Assembly (NCBI RefSeq): GCF_965214215.1
Contig: NZ_CBDCBD010000003.1
Span: 434,001 to 498,000 of the forward strand
Origin: Poriferisodalis sp965214215
GTDB taxonomy: Bacteria; Actinomycetota; Acidimicrobiia; Acidimicrobiales; Poriferisodalaceae
Reading direction: 5' to 3'
DNA: 64,000 bases
Below the pieces are notes generated by a model. It was not told the DNA's origin. It did no database searches and saw only the letters and a list, made by a program, of their open reading frames with translations. Position numbers and translations under genes: made by a program. This document shows positions 27,987-36,504 of this stretch, piece after piece. Position 1 is the first letter of the stretch. The number at the start of each line of letters is the position of its first letter.

Positions 27987-28843
27987 TGCTGACCGTCGAC
28001 TACGAGCGTCTTGGGGCCCGGCGGGGCGACCGGGTGCTGGACTTGGGGTGCGGCGCAGGGCGTCATGCCTTCGAGAGCGTCCGGCGGGGCTGTGTCACGG
28101 TCGCTTCGGATCGTGATGCTGACGAGCTGCGGGCTGTCACGGAGATGTTCGCTGCCATGGCCGAGGCGGGAGAATTCGACGCCCCGAGCGCCGAGAAAGC
28201 GTGCGCCGACGCACCCGATCGCAGTTCAGCGGCACCCGGCGCGCTGGGCGGCAGCATCGACGGCCAGGATTCGATCAGCCACGCGGTCGTTGCCGACGCC
28301 ACTGCGCTGCCGTACCCCGATGCCAGCTTCGACCGGATCATCGCTGCAGAAGTGCTCGAGCACATCGTCAATGACGAACGGGCCATCGCCGAGCTGTCAC
28401 GGGTGCTGCGCCCCGGCGGCACGATTGCGGTGACAGTCCCGGCAGCCGCTGCCGAGCGAGTCTGCTGGGCGCTGTCGGCCGACTACCACGCCCCCGCCGT
28501 GCCCGACGGCCACGTGCGCATCTACAGCTCAGCTGAGCTGCGGGCGAAGCTGGCTGCGGCGGGCCTCGATGTCTCCGACAGCCATGGCGCCCACGGCCTG
28601 CACACCCCGTACTGGTGGCTGCGCTGCATGGTCGGCCCCCGCAACGACACCAACCCGCTGGTGCGGGCGTACCACCGGCTGCTGGTGTGGGACATGACGG
28701 CGGCCCCGCCGCTGACCCGCATGCTCGACCGCCTGCTGAACGCAGTGCTGCCCAAGTCGACGGTGCTGTACGCGTACAAGGCCCGAGCGAGCGAAACGCC
28801 TCAGCCGCTCGCCGAACCGGTGGGAGCTGCACATGCAGCCTGA
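27986..28843 (+). CDS. SAM-dependent methyltransferase (class I)
   Basis: A 285-residue protein with SAM motif I VLDLGCGAGRHAFE, an acidic loop (SDRDADELRA) and the post-motif segment LPYPDASFDRIIAAEVLEHI. An insertion of about 40 residues (GEFDAPSAEKACADAPD and on) precedes motif II. The start overlaps the glycosyltransferase stop by one base, and its end overlaps the next gene by 11 bases, so the three are translationally linked. The substrate is probably a glycan or lipid made with the neighbouring enzymes; this is inference from context. Confidence 0.9.
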   Translation: MLTVDYERLGARRGDRVLDLGCGAGRHAFESVRRGCVTVASDRDADELRAVTEMFAAMAEAGEFDAPSAEKACADAPDRSSAAPGALGGSIDGQDSISHAVVADATALPYPDASFDRIIAAEVLEHIVNDERAIAELSRVLRPGGTIAVTVPAAAAERVCWALSADYHAPAVPDGHVRIYSSAELRAKLAAAGLDVSDSHGAHGLHTPYWWLRCMVGPRNDTNPLVRAYHRLLVWDMTAAPPLTRMLDRLLNAVLPKSTVLYAYKARASETPQPLAEPVGAAHAA

Positions 28844-29960
28844 ATTCGCACCCTCCGACCTCGCCGCAGCACCCGACACTGGGCGCGACCACCACGAACA
28901 GCGCACAACGCCACCCGACACCGGACAGAACCACCACGCGCAGCTCGCCGTCGGCACTGCACCACTGCTCACACTCGGACAGGTCGCCGCAACCGCCGAC
29001 GCCATCGAGGCGTGCCAGCGGCCCGACGGCCTCATCTTGTGGTTCGACGGCGGCCACGCCGACCCGTGGAATCATGTCGAGGCCGCCATGGCGCTCGCAG
29101 CGGCGGGCCGCCATCGCGCGGCCGAAGCCGCCTATCACTGGCTCGCCGCCAACCAGCACGCCGCCGGCAGCTGGCACAACTACTACACGGCCTCCGCCAT
29201 CAAGGACGCCAAGGTCGACACGAACTGCTGCGCCTATGTCGCCACCGGCATCTGGCACCACTGGCTCGCCACCGCCGACCGGGGCTTCGCCGAATCGATG
29301 TGGCCCACCGTGGCCCGTGCGCTCGACTTCGTCGTGAGCCTGCGCACCGCCAGCGGGCACATCCCGTGGGCCGTCCACGTCGACGGCACGCCGTGGCCCT
29401 ATGCGCTGCTGACCGGCTCGTCGTCGATCGTCCACTCGCTGCGGTGTGGCCTGGCGCTGGCCGCCCTCATGGGTCAGGAACGGCCCGAATGGGCCCGCAC
29501 GCTGGCCCGCACCGAGCACCAGGTCCGCCACCAGCCCGACGGCTTCGAGCCCAAGGACCGCTGGGCGATGGACTGGTACTACCCGGTGCTGTGCGGCGCC
29601 CTCGACGGCGCGCAGGCCCGGTCCCACTTGGCTGCGGGCGCACCGAAGTTCCTGCTCGGCAACTACGGCGTGCGCTGCGTGGCCGATCAGTCCTGGGTGA
29701 CCGCAGCGGAAACCTGCGAGTGTGCGCTGGCCTACTTGCGCACCGGTGACGCCGCCGCCGCCCGCCGGCTCATCGAGGCCACCTCGGCGATGCGAAACGC
29801 CGACGGCAGCTACTACACCGGCTGGGTCGTGCCCAAGGCGAGGACTTTCCCCGACGCTGAATGCACCAGCTACACCGCCGCGGCCGTGCTGCTCGCCACC
29901 GACGCGCTCGATCGCCGAACCCCGGCTGCGGGTGCCCTCATCACAGCGCCGAGATATTGA
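28833..29960 (+). CDS. Alpha/alpha-toroid (prenyltransferase/squalene cyclase-like fold) protein
   Basis: A 375-residue protein with repeated helical hairpins typical of an alpha/alpha toroid: WFDGGHADPWNHVEAAMALAA, then GSWHNYYTASAIKDAKVDTN, WMWHH-like aromatic segments and AETCECALAYL. The first 50 residues are low complexity. It has no obvious DDxD terpene cyclase motif, so enzymatic prenyl chemistry is unproven; relatives are annotated loosely as prenyltransferases. It ends the GT4-methyltransferase operon and faces the convergent methyltransferase at 30051. Confidence 0.7.
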   Translation: MQPEFAPSDLAAAPDTGRDHHEQRTTPPDTGQNHHAQLAVGTAPLLTLGQVAATADAIEACQRPDGLILWFDGGHADPWNHVEAAMALAAAGRHRAAEAAYHWLAANQHAAGSWHNYYTASAIKDAKVDTNCCAYVATGIWHHWLATADRGFAESMWPTVARALDFVVSLRTASGHIPWAVHVDGTPWPYALLTGSSSIVHSLRCGLALAALMGQERPEWARTLARTEHQVRHQPDGFEPKDRWAMDWYYPVLCGALDGAQARSHLAAGAPKFLLGNYGVRCVADQSWVTAAETCECALAYLRTGDAAAARRLIEATSAMRNADGSYYTGWVVPKARTFPDAECTSYTAAAVLLATDALDRRTPAAGALITAPRY

Positions 29961-29980
29961 TCCGGCGGCCAGAGGCCGGA
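29961..29980. terminator. GC-rich hairpin between convergent genes
   Basis: GGCC-AGA-GGCC forms the inner stem, with TCC/GGA pairing outside a short bulge. It starts right after the toroid gene stop and could end transcription from either side. There is no clear U tract, so rho-independent action is uncertain. Confidence 0.4.
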
Positions 29981-29983
29981 CGC

Positions 29984-30040
29984 AGCGGCCCTGGCGGCCC
30001 GTGAGCAGAGCGGACAACAGCGGGCAAGAACATAGGTGCA
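29984..30040 (+). repeat. Dispersed element copy 4 (degenerate)
   Basis: It contains GGCGGCCCGTGAGC, then AGCGGACAACAGCGGGCAA and a final AACATAGGTGC. The order matches copies at 47202 and 63455. It sits between two convergent genes. Confidence 0.5.
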
Positions 30041-30050
30041 CCCTGAGGGT

Positions 30051-30722
30051 TCACCCGTCGGCGAACCTTCGCAGCACGCGCAAACTGCCTTCGGTGGTGT
30101 GCTCGGCGAAGCCGTCGTCGAGGGCTCGCAGCCAGATCTCGTAGGGGGGCCGGCCGCCGTCGGCGGGATCGGGGAAGACGTCGTGGATGGCGAGCAGGCC
30201 GCCGGACATCACCTTGGGCGACCAGGCCTCGTAGTCGGCGTGTGCGGGGGCGGGGCCGTGGCCGCCGTCGATGAACACCAGCGCGGCGCCGGCGAAGTGG
30301 GGGGCGACTGTGGGTGAGTCGCCGACGATGGGCACCACGGTGTTGTCGAGCCCCGCATCGGCAATCGTCTGGCGCAGCACCGGCAGGGAATCCATGAGAC
30401 CGGTGCGGGAATTGATCAGCTCGGGGTCGTGGTGCTCCCAGCCAGCCTGCATCTCCTCTGAGCCGTGGTGGTGGTCGATCGTGAACAGCACGCTGCCCAC
30501 CTCCGCCGCTGCGGCACCGAGGTATACCGCCGACTTGCCGCAATATGAGCCGATCTCGACCAGCGGTCCCAGCGCGGCGACCTCGGCGGCTGCCCGATGC
30601 AGCGCCAAGCCCTCGTTGTGGGGCATGAAGCCCTTGACCTGCTGGGCGAGGCTTGCCAGCTCGGGGTTCATTGACACGACGAGCTCATCGGTGCTGCGAG
30701 GCGGATCTGACGGCGGGATCAT
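30051..30722 (-). CDS. Class I SAM-dependent methyltransferase (Methyltransf_24-like)
   Basis: A 223-residue protein with motif I LVEIGSYCGKSAVYL and a metal-binding style pair FTIDHHHGSEEM and LVFIDGGHGP followed by LAIHDVFPDP. This matches the macrocin-O-methyltransferase/cephalosporin hydroxylase-like group, which modifies sugars. ATG 30722 overlaps the GtrA stop by four bases (ATGA). A longer frame to 31166 only shadows the GtrA gene. Confidence 0.88.
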   Translation of the reverse strand: MIPPSDPPRSTDELVVSMNPELASLAQQVKGFMPHNEGLALHRAAAEVAALGPLVEIGSYCGKSAVYLGAAAAEVGSVLFTIDHHHGSEEMQAGWEHHDPELINSRTGLMDSLPVLRQTIADAGLDNTVVPIVGDSPTVAPHFAGAALVFIDGGHGPAPAHADYEAWSPKVMSGGLLAIHDVFPDPADGGRPPYEIWLRALDDGFAEHTTEGSLRVLRRFADG

Positions 30723-31156
30723 GGCCGCTGCGGGGAACCCGGCACGGGATCCGATGACGAGCGGGCGAACAACACACGGTCGAGCAGCACGAACTTGCCC
30801 ACCCACAGCAGACCGAAGCCAGCGAGATTGGCCGCCGAGACCGCCACCGCCGACTGCCACCACCGGTCCGCCAGCGCCACCAGCAGCGACGAGAGGCCCA
30901 GCCCGGCGAGGCTGTAGGCCCAGAACGGCATGATCTCCCGGGTCACCGAGTGCGGGTCGGTGCGGGCCCACACCCAGCGCCGGTTGGCGTAGTACGCCGG
31001 ACCGGCCGCAACGCAGACCGCCACCATGTTGGCGACCACCCCAGGCCATCCGAGCACGCTGTACGCCAAGATCAGCACGGCTTGGGTCACCACGACGGTA
31101 CCGGCCGACACCGCTGCGTACCCGGCCAGCCGCCGCAGCAGCAGCCCCCACCTCAT
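30719..31156 (-). CDS. GtrA-family membrane protein
   Basis: A 145-residue protein with four predicted membrane helices (about 10-32, 38-58, 75-98, 105-127). It has the family's PAYYANRRWVW segment between helices 2 and 3. GtrA proteins are implicated in moving polyprenyl-linked sugars across the membrane for glycan decoration. It is translationally coupled to the following methyltransferase, which fits a glycan-modifying pair. Confidence 0.9.
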   Translation of the reverse strand: MRWGLLLRRLAGYAAVSAGTVVVTQAVLILAYSVLGWPGVVANMVAVCVAAGPAYYANRRWVWARTDPHSVTREIMPFWAYSLAGLGLSSLLVALADRWWQSAVAVSAANLAGFGLLWVGKFVLLDRVLFARSSSDPVPGSPQRP

Positions 31157-31251
31157 CGCGCAGCACTCACCATCGACGCCTCGCTGCCACGCCAGATCGC
31201 ACGGGCCTCACAGCCGGGGACGCGCACCGGGGGTCACTCGGACGCTGGGGC

Positions 31252-31755
31252 TCACTCGGACGCCGGTGCGTCCGGCCGGTAGAACGCGGCCAGCAGCAAC
31301 AGCGTCGAGGCCACCCCGCCCGCAATGGCCACCACGAACCACACGGGGCCGCTCCAGTCGAGGCCCAGCGCATTGTCGAGGGACCATTCGCCGGGGCCAG
31401 TCGCCGCCACCGCCGCCGCCGCCACGGCCAGCACGAACACGTACTCCCAGCCCTCCCGGATGATGAAGAAGCCGTTCTTGCGGTGGCCGACCCACCCTGC
31501 GGTGGTCATCACGCCGATGAATGCCATGGCGCTGAGCGGAGTCAGCAGCCCGAGCGCCAAGCCGATGCCGGCCCCGATCTCGGTGAGAGCGGCGAGGTAG
31601 GCGTGCAGCAGGCCGGGGCGCAAGCCCTCGGAGGCGAACCAGTTGCCGACGCCCCGGATCCCGCCCCGAAATTTGGCGATGCCGTGCAGCGCCAGGGTGA
31701 CGCCGACGATCACTCGCAGGACGAACAGGCCCAAGTTGATGCTGTCAGGATCCAT
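31252..31755 (-). CDS. DoxX-family membrane protein
   Basis: A 167-residue protein with four membrane helices: about 8-26, 53-75, 78-95 (less hydrophobic) and 139-158. LVLRVIVGVTLALHGIAKF at the N-terminus is the typical DoxX/SURF4 start. Members act in membrane redox or thiosulfate-related functions, often poorly defined. It stands alone between GtrA and the acetyltransferase. GAGGAGG lies about 10 bases before the ATG. Confidence 0.9.
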   Translation of the reverse strand: MDPDSINLGLFVLRVIVGVTLALHGIAKFRGGIRGVGNWFASEGLRPGLLHAYLAALTEIGAGIGLALGLLTPLSAMAFIGVMTTAGWVGHRKNGFFIIREGWEYVFVLAVAAAAVAATGPGEWSLDNALGLDWSGPVWFVVAIAGGVASTLLLLAAFYRPDAPASE

Positions 31756-31816
31756 GTTCCGATGGCCTCCTCGAAGGTGCCCCAGCCGTGTGCGGCCGGT
31801 CGCTCGAAGTCAAACC

Positions 31817-31857
31817 GTACCTACAGGTCCAGCCGGCAAACGTTGGTGATGCGCTGG
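31817..31857 (-). pseudogene. Remnant copy of the acetyltransferase 3' end
   Basis: This 41 bp matches 31891-31931, the end of the acetyltransferase gene, at 36 positions. On the minus strand it reads QRITNVCRLDL and stop, against QRATNVYRLDL and stop in the gene. An upstream in-frame stop leaves no gene here. The distance between copies is 74 bp. Confidence 0.75.
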
Positions 31858-31894
31858 CCGAGCTTCCGAGAGCATCACACTCGTCTTGCGGTAC

Positions 31895-32395
31895 CTACAG
31901 GTCCAGCCGATAGACGTTGGTGGCGCGCTGGTTGAAACCGAGCCGCGCATAGAGGCGGTTGGCAGCTTCTCGGTCGGGTCGGGACGTCAGGTCGACCGTG
32001 CGAGCGCCCGCCTGCCGGGCAATCTCGATCGCATGCCGATTGAGTGCGGCACCAATGCCGCGGCCGCGCGCGGATTCGTCCACCACGACGTCCTCGATCC
32101 ACGCCCGCAGGCCGCTGGCCAGCGGGAAGAGCACCAGAATCATCGCGCCGACGATCTCGTCTGATGGCAGATCTGATGCCTCATCCGACCCGGCACGGGC
32201 AATCAGCACCGTGTTGGCGGCGTGACCGACAATGCGCTCGAGCGCTTCAGCGTCGGGCGGCGGCGAGCTCGACAGCTGCGGGTGCAGCCGCGCGAATGCG
32301 TCGACCAACCCGTCATCGACCAAGTCGCACACCTCGACGCGAACGCCGGGTTGCAAGATCGTCGGCGACGCAACGGGCTCAGCCACAGTGCGCAT
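31895..32395 (-). CDS. GNAT-family N-acetyltransferase
   Basis: A 166-residue protein. The acetyl-CoA binding motif A is clear: VVVDESARGRGIGAALNRHA, followed by the motif B end ANRLYARLGF. ATG 32395 is chosen because upstream residues in the longer frame (to 32566) are low complexity and would overlap the divergent PAC2 gene. The substrate is unknown. The last 11 codons and stop are duplicated 74 bp downstream as a decayed copy. Confidence 0.87.
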   Translation of the reverse strand: MRTVAEPVASPTILQPGVRVEVCDLVDDGLVDAFARLHPQLSSSPPPDAEALERIVGHAANTVLIARAGSDEASDLPSDEIVGAMILVLFPLASGLRAWIEDVVVDESARGRGIGAALNRHAIEIARQAGARTVDLTSRPDREAANRLYARLGFNQRATNVYRLDL

Positions 32396-32456
32396 CGTAG
32401 GGGCATCCGATCCCCTCAGGGTCGGCGGCCGCAGGGGTGCCGCTAGCCTCGCCGAC

Positions 32457-33320
32457 GTGGGCCATCTTGAGTGGATCGAGCGACCCGAACCCGGCAAGGA
32501 CACCATCCTCATTGCCGCTTTCTCGGGCTGGAACGACGCCGGCGACGCCGCCACCGAGTCCGCCAAGTACCTGCGGCGACGCTTTCGCTGCCATCCGGTC
32601 GCGCAGATCGACCCTGAGTATTTCTACGACTTCGCCTCGGTGCGCCCCAGCGTGCAGGTGGTCGAGGGCGAGCGCAAGATCGACTGGCCCACCCCCGATG
32701 TGCGCATCGGCGAGGTCGACGACGGGCGTGCGGTGATCACCGTGCTTGGCGTGGAGCCCCGGCTGCGCTGGCGCACGTTCTGCGACGTGATCATCGAGAT
32801 GGCCAATTCGCTGGGGGTCTCCACCGTGGTGACGCTGGGTGCGCTGCTGACCGACACCCACCACAACGCACCGGTCAACGTGGTGGGCGCATCCAACAAT
32901 GCCGCCCTCAACCTGAACATGGGCCTGCGTCAATCCACCTACGAGGGCCCCACCGGGATCATCGGCGTGCTGAACGATGCCTGCCATCGGGCCGGCTTCG
33001 ACAGCGTGTCGTTCTGGGCCACCGTGCCCACCTACGTGCACAACTACCCCTCGCCGAAGGCCGCCCTGGCGCTCGCCGAGCGGGTGGGGCAGTTCCTGGG
33101 CGTGACGCTGGGCGAGTCGGAGCTGCACAGCGCAGCCGCCAACTACGGCCGTCAGATCGACGAGCTGGTCGCTGGCGACGACACGCTGGCCCAGTACGCG
33201 CAGCAAATTCTCGAGGAATCAGCAGCCGAAGCAGTAGAAGACTTCAGCGAGATGGTCGAGAACCCCGACGGCCTCATCAACGAGTTGGAGCAGTTCTTGC
33301 GCCAGCAAGAACCAGATTGA
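32457..33320 (+). CDS. PAC2-family protein (proteasome assembly chaperone 2-like)
   Basis: A 287-residue actinobacterial PAC2-domain protein. Recognisable segments are LIAAFSGWNDAGDAATESAKYL near the N-terminus, VVTLGALLTDTHHNAPVNVVG in the middle and SFWATVPTYVHNYPSPKAALAL. Its function is not established; members occur in species with Pup-proteasomes and in others. The GTG at 32457 (VGHLEWIERP) begins the conserved region and follows GCCGAC with no good ribosome site; further upstream frame is low complexity. Its last codons (LRQQEPD) form the first unit of a 29 bp tandem array. Confidence 0.85.
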   Translation: MGHLEWIERPEPGKDTILIAAFSGWNDAGDAATESAKYLRRRFRCHPVAQIDPEYFYDFASVRPSVQVVEGERKIDWPTPDVRIGEVDDGRAVITVLGVEPRLRWRTFCDVIIEMANSLGVSTVVTLGALLTDTHHNAPVNVVGASNNAALNLNMGLRQSTYEGPTGIIGVLNDACHRAGFDSVSFWATVPTYVHNYPSPKAALALAERVGQFLGVTLGESELHSAAANYGRQIDELVAGDDTLAQYAQQILEESAAEAVEDFSEMVENPDGLINELEQFLRQQEPD

Positions 33321-33440
33321 TCAGTCTGCGCCAGCAAGAACCAGATTGATCAGTCTGCGCCAGCAAGAACCAGACTGATCAGTCTGCGCCAGCAAGAACC
33401 AGACTGATCAGTCTGCGCCAGCAGGAACCAGATTGATCAG
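33299..33440. repeat. 29 bp tandem array, nearly five copies, at the 3' end of the PAC2 gene
   Basis: Units start at 33299, 33328, 33357, 33386 and 33415; the last is 26 bp. Each includes GCGCCAGCAAGAACCAGA, then T/C TGATCAGTCT. Copies 3 and 4 hold the perfect 14 bp palindrome AGACTGATCAGTCT; copies 1 and 2 have T for C. The first copy carries the C-terminus and stop codon of the PAC2 gene, so the others repeat the stop region out of frame. No spacers are present, so this is not a CRISPR array. Confidence 0.97.
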
Positions 33441-33544
33441 CAGCGCAGCGTCTCTGCGAACCAGAATTGCCAACTGAGCCGGGGGCGATGCGTCCCTTCG
33501 GACTGTAACCAGGCACCAAGGCACGCGGCAAGAGAATTGTGCAG

Positions 33545-35833
33545 CTAGGTCAGGGCGTGGCGCAGGGCCAGCTCTACCTCTCGCTGGTGTGCTTCGTCGA
33601 TGACCGGTCCGTCGGGACCGACCACGTAGAACGAGTCGACGACCTCGTTCGCCAGCGTCTGGATCTTGGCCGAGCGGATGTCGAGGCCCATCTCGGCCAG
33701 CACCCGGGTCACCTTGTACAGCACGCCGATGTGGTCCTCGGTGCGGACCTCCACGATCGTTGCTCCGGTGGCCGACTCGGCGTCGAATGTGACGCTCGTG
33801 GCGGCTCGCGTCGCTGACAGCGCACGGCGGCGCCGGTACACCCGGGCACGCTCGGCAATGCGCGCCTCCAGCGCCAGATGTCCCCGCAGCGACCGACGCA
33901 CATCGAAGATCACCCGGTCCCAGTCGACTGGCGTGTCGGGAGGAACGATCCGGAATGACGACACCGCCATTCCCGCAGGGCTCGAGTAGGCGTCTGCCTG
34001 CAGCACGTCGAGCCCACGCAGCGCCAGCACGCCAGCAGCCCGGCTGAACAGGCCCCGCTCGTCAGGCGCGACCACGGTCAGCACGTCGTCATCAACTCGC
34101 AGCGCCGTCTCGCCTGCCGCCATCAGCTCCACGACTTCGGTGGTGAGCAAACGGCGGCGGCTCGGCTGGGACGGATCAGCACCGCTCATGTGCTCCGAGG
34201 TCATCTCCACCAGGCTCGACACCAGGCTCGACGTCCACTCCCCCCACGCCATCGGGCCCGTGGCCAGACAATCGGCCTCGGTCATCACGGCCAGCAATTC
34301 CAAGAACTCGGGCGTTTGGGTCGCCCGGGCGACAGTGGCGACCGTCAGCGGATCGTCGAGGTCGCGGCGGGTGGCGACATCGGTCAACAGCAGGTGATGC
34401 TGGGTGAGGCGCACGAGCGTGTCGGCGTCGTCGGAGCTCCAGCCGCAGCGCCGGGCGATGGGGCCTGCCAGCCGCATGCCGGCTTGGGTGTGATCGCCCG
34501 GGTAGCCCTTGCCGATGTCGTGCAGCAGCGCTCCCATGACCAGCAGGTCAGGGCGGGCCACCCGGTGGGTGAAGCGGGCCGCCTCGGCGACGGCCTCGAG
34601 CAGATGGCGATCCACGGTGAAGCGGTGGTAGCGGGAGCGCTGGGGACGGTTGCGGTTTGGCGCCCACTCAGGCAGCACTCGTGTCCACACATCGAAGTAG
34701 TCGAGCGTCTCGATGACGTCGATGGCCTTGCGCCCGCAACTCAGCAGTTCGACGAAGAGCGCCCGGGCGCCCTGAGGCCATGGGTCGGGGAACTGCGGCT
34801 GGCGCTGAGCCAGCTTGTCGAGGCTGGCCCGGCTGATCGGGACCTCGCTGCGGGCCGACTGCACGGCCGCATGCAGCACCAGCACGACATCGGTCGAGGG
34901 GTCGCCGTCGATCACCAGCTCGCCGTCGCGAATCGACAGTCCCGAGATGTCCACCTCCGCGGCGGCGAGCTCGCTCTGCCGGCGGGTAACGCTCGACCAC
35001 AGCTGGTCCGACAGGAATGAGATGATGCGCCCGGCTTGTGCAATCTCGGCCATGAACGCATCGGCATCCACCGCGCCGGATCGCTCGGCCACGGCGTCCT
35101 GGTCGTCAGCGGACAGCACATCGCTGCGCAGGCCAGTCGTGCGGTGCAGCTCCACCCGGGCCCGCAGCAACGTCTGATAGGCCTCTACGAGGCGTTCGTT
35201 GTCGGCCGCGGGCAGTTCGACGCCGGCCAGCTTGGCCCAGCGGATTGCGTGCGCATCGCGTAGCCCGCCGCGGCCGGTCTTGAGATCGGGTTCGAGCAGG
35301 AAGGCCACCTCGCCGCTCTGGCCGTGCCGACGGCTCACGGCACGCTGCAGCTCATCGAGCCGCCCCGCTGCGTTGTCGCGCCAGTCGGCCCGAACGCCCT
35401 CGCTGAGGCGAGCCGTCAGGGTTGCGTCGCCGGCCAGGTGGCGCGCGTCGGCGAGCGCAGTGGCCGTGTCGGTGTCCGAAGCCGCCAATTCCAGCGTTCC
35501 AGCCAGCGACCGGACGGCGTGGCCGAGCTTCAGCTTCTCGTCCCAGATCGGGTACCAGAGGCGGTCGGCCAGGCTGCCGGTGTCGATGTCGTCGTGCAGC
35601 AGCAGCAGGTCGATATCGCTGCCGGGGCACAGCTCGGCGCGGCCGTAGCCGCCGACGGCCACAAGAGCGACGCCCGTGCCCGCCTCGTTCACGCTGTCCA
35701 ACCCGCACTCGACTGCCTCGGCCGCAAAGCATTCGGCCAGCCACGCATCGGTCAACGCTGACAGCGCGGCCGGCAGATCGGCAGAGTCAGCCGTGCGGGC
35801 CAGTGCCGCTCGACGCTCGCCGAACGACGTCAT
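33545..35833 (-). CDS. glnD: [Protein-PII] uridylyltransferase GlnD
   Basis: A 762-residue nitrogen sensor that modifies PII and removes the modification in response to glutamine. Domain order: nucleotidyltransferase with GYGRAELCPGSDIDLLLL (about 62-80), helical domain, HD phosphohydrolase (LLHDIGKGYPGDHTQAG, about 440), and two C-terminal ACT domains (VVAPDERGLFSRAAGVLAL and EVRTEDHIGVLYKVTRVL). In actinobacteria the enzyme adenylylates PII (GlnK). It is slightly shorter than the E. coli protein (890). ATG 35833 overlaps the stop of the preceding small gene by four bases. No glnB/glnK or amtB lies in the window. Confidence 0.96.
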   Translation of the reverse strand: MTSFGERRAALARTADSADLPAALSALTDAWLAECFAAEAVECGLDSVNEAGTGVALVAVGGYGRAELCPGSDIDLLLLHDDIDTGSLADRLWYPIWDEKLKLGHAVRSLAGTLELAASDTDTATALADARHLAGDATLTARLSEGVRADWRDNAAGRLDELQRAVSRRHGQSGEVAFLLEPDLKTGRGGLRDAHAIRWAKLAGVELPAADNERLVEAYQTLLRARVELHRTTGLRSDVLSADDQDAVAERSGAVDADAFMAEIAQAGRIISFLSDQLWSSVTRRQSELAAAEVDISGLSIRDGELVIDGDPSTDVVLVLHAAVQSARSEVPISRASLDKLAQRQPQFPDPWPQGARALFVELLSCGRKAIDVIETLDYFDVWTRVLPEWAPNRNRPQRSRYHRFTVDRHLLEAVAEAARFTHRVARPDLLVMGALLHDIGKGYPGDHTQAGMRLAGPIARRCGWSSDDADTLVRLTQHHLLLTDVATRRDLDDPLTVATVARATQTPEFLELLAVMTEADCLATGPMAWGEWTSSLVSSLVEMTSEHMSGADPSQPSRRRLLTTEVVELMAAGETALRVDDDVLTVVAPDERGLFSRAAGVLALRGLDVLQADAYSSPAGMAVSSFRIVPPDTPVDWDRVIFDVRRSLRGHLALEARIAERARVYRRRRALSATRAATSVTFDAESATGATIVEVRTEDHIGVLYKVTRVLAEMGLDIRSAKIQTLANEVVDSFYVVGPDGPVIDEAHQREVELALRHALT

Positions 35834-36504
35834 CGCTGGCCCTCTGTATCAATTCGCCTCGCAGGCTCGGCCGTATCGCTGCGCCTCGCAGGCTCGGCCG
35901 TATCGCTGCGCCTCGCAGGCTCGGCCGCGGCACTGCGCCTCGCAGGCTCGGCCGTGTCACCGCGCCTCGCAGGCTCGGCCGTGTCACTGCGCCTCGCAGG
36001 CTCGGCCGTGCGGCGCCGCTGCAGCACTTCGAACGCCTTCGCGGCGCCCCAGGCGATGCCGATCGGTCCCAGCGCGGGATCGATGTCGGCAAACGAAGCC
36101 GGCGTCAGCCCGAAGGGATCGTCGGGAAAGCGAGACGCATCGAAGTCATCACGGACGAGCGCCGGGACGCCGCCGTCGCTCAGTACCTGTGTCGGGAATC
36201 GCACGGCACCGCGAAGCACGCTCAACGGCGTGGTCTGCTGCTCGTCGACATCGGTTGCCAACAGGTCTCGCAGCGGCGGGCCGGTCTCGGCGGCGCACCG
36301 CACGCCGGCCGTGCGTGCCGAGTCACCGAGGCTCGCTGTAGCGACACCGGCACGCTCGCACACCTGCGCCACGCACCGCTCCACCCAGCCGGGCAGCGCG
36401 GCGATGGCCCCGTCGGCCAGCGTCTCGGCCGCCTCGCTCAGGGAACTGGGCACCCAGTCAGCCCGCGGCTCTGCCGCGCTGGTGCCCGTGCCAGCCGCGC
36501 TCAT
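35830..36504 (-). CDS. Hypothetical protein with C-terminal nonapeptide repeats
   Basis: A 224-residue soluble protein I do not recognise. The first 165 residues are helical and acidic and end with GPIGIAWGAAKAFEVLQRRR. The tail is six near-copies of SDTAEPARR, encoded by 27 bp repeats. Four-base ATGA overlaps join it to larE upstream and glnD downstream, so all three form one operon and are translationally coupled. This arrangement may mean that it is a real, expressed protein despite its odd tail. Confidence 0.7.
   Translation of the reverse strand: MSAAGTGTSAAEPRADWVPSSLSEAAETLADGAIAALPGWVERCVAQVCERAGVATASLGDSARTAGVRCAAETGPPLRDLLATDVDEQQTTPLSVLRGAVRFPTQVLSDGGVPALVRDDFDASRFPDDPFGLTPASFADIDPALGPIGIAWGAAKAFEVLQRRRTAEPARRSDTAEPARRGDTAEPARRSAAAEPARRSDTAEPARRSDTAEPARRIDTEGQR
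35855..36013 (-). repeat. 27 bp tandem repeat, six copies, in coding sequence
   Basis: Units start at 35855, 35882, 35909, 35936, 35963 and 35990 (last one diverges). Each encodes TAEPARRSD in frame. Copies differ at only a few bases, such as TATCGCTG versus TGTCACTG, so the array is fairly recent. Confidence 0.95.

Noticed and set aside
33299..33440. Tandem array considered as a CRISPR array
   Set aside because: Units are contiguous with no unique spacers, and no cas genes are near.
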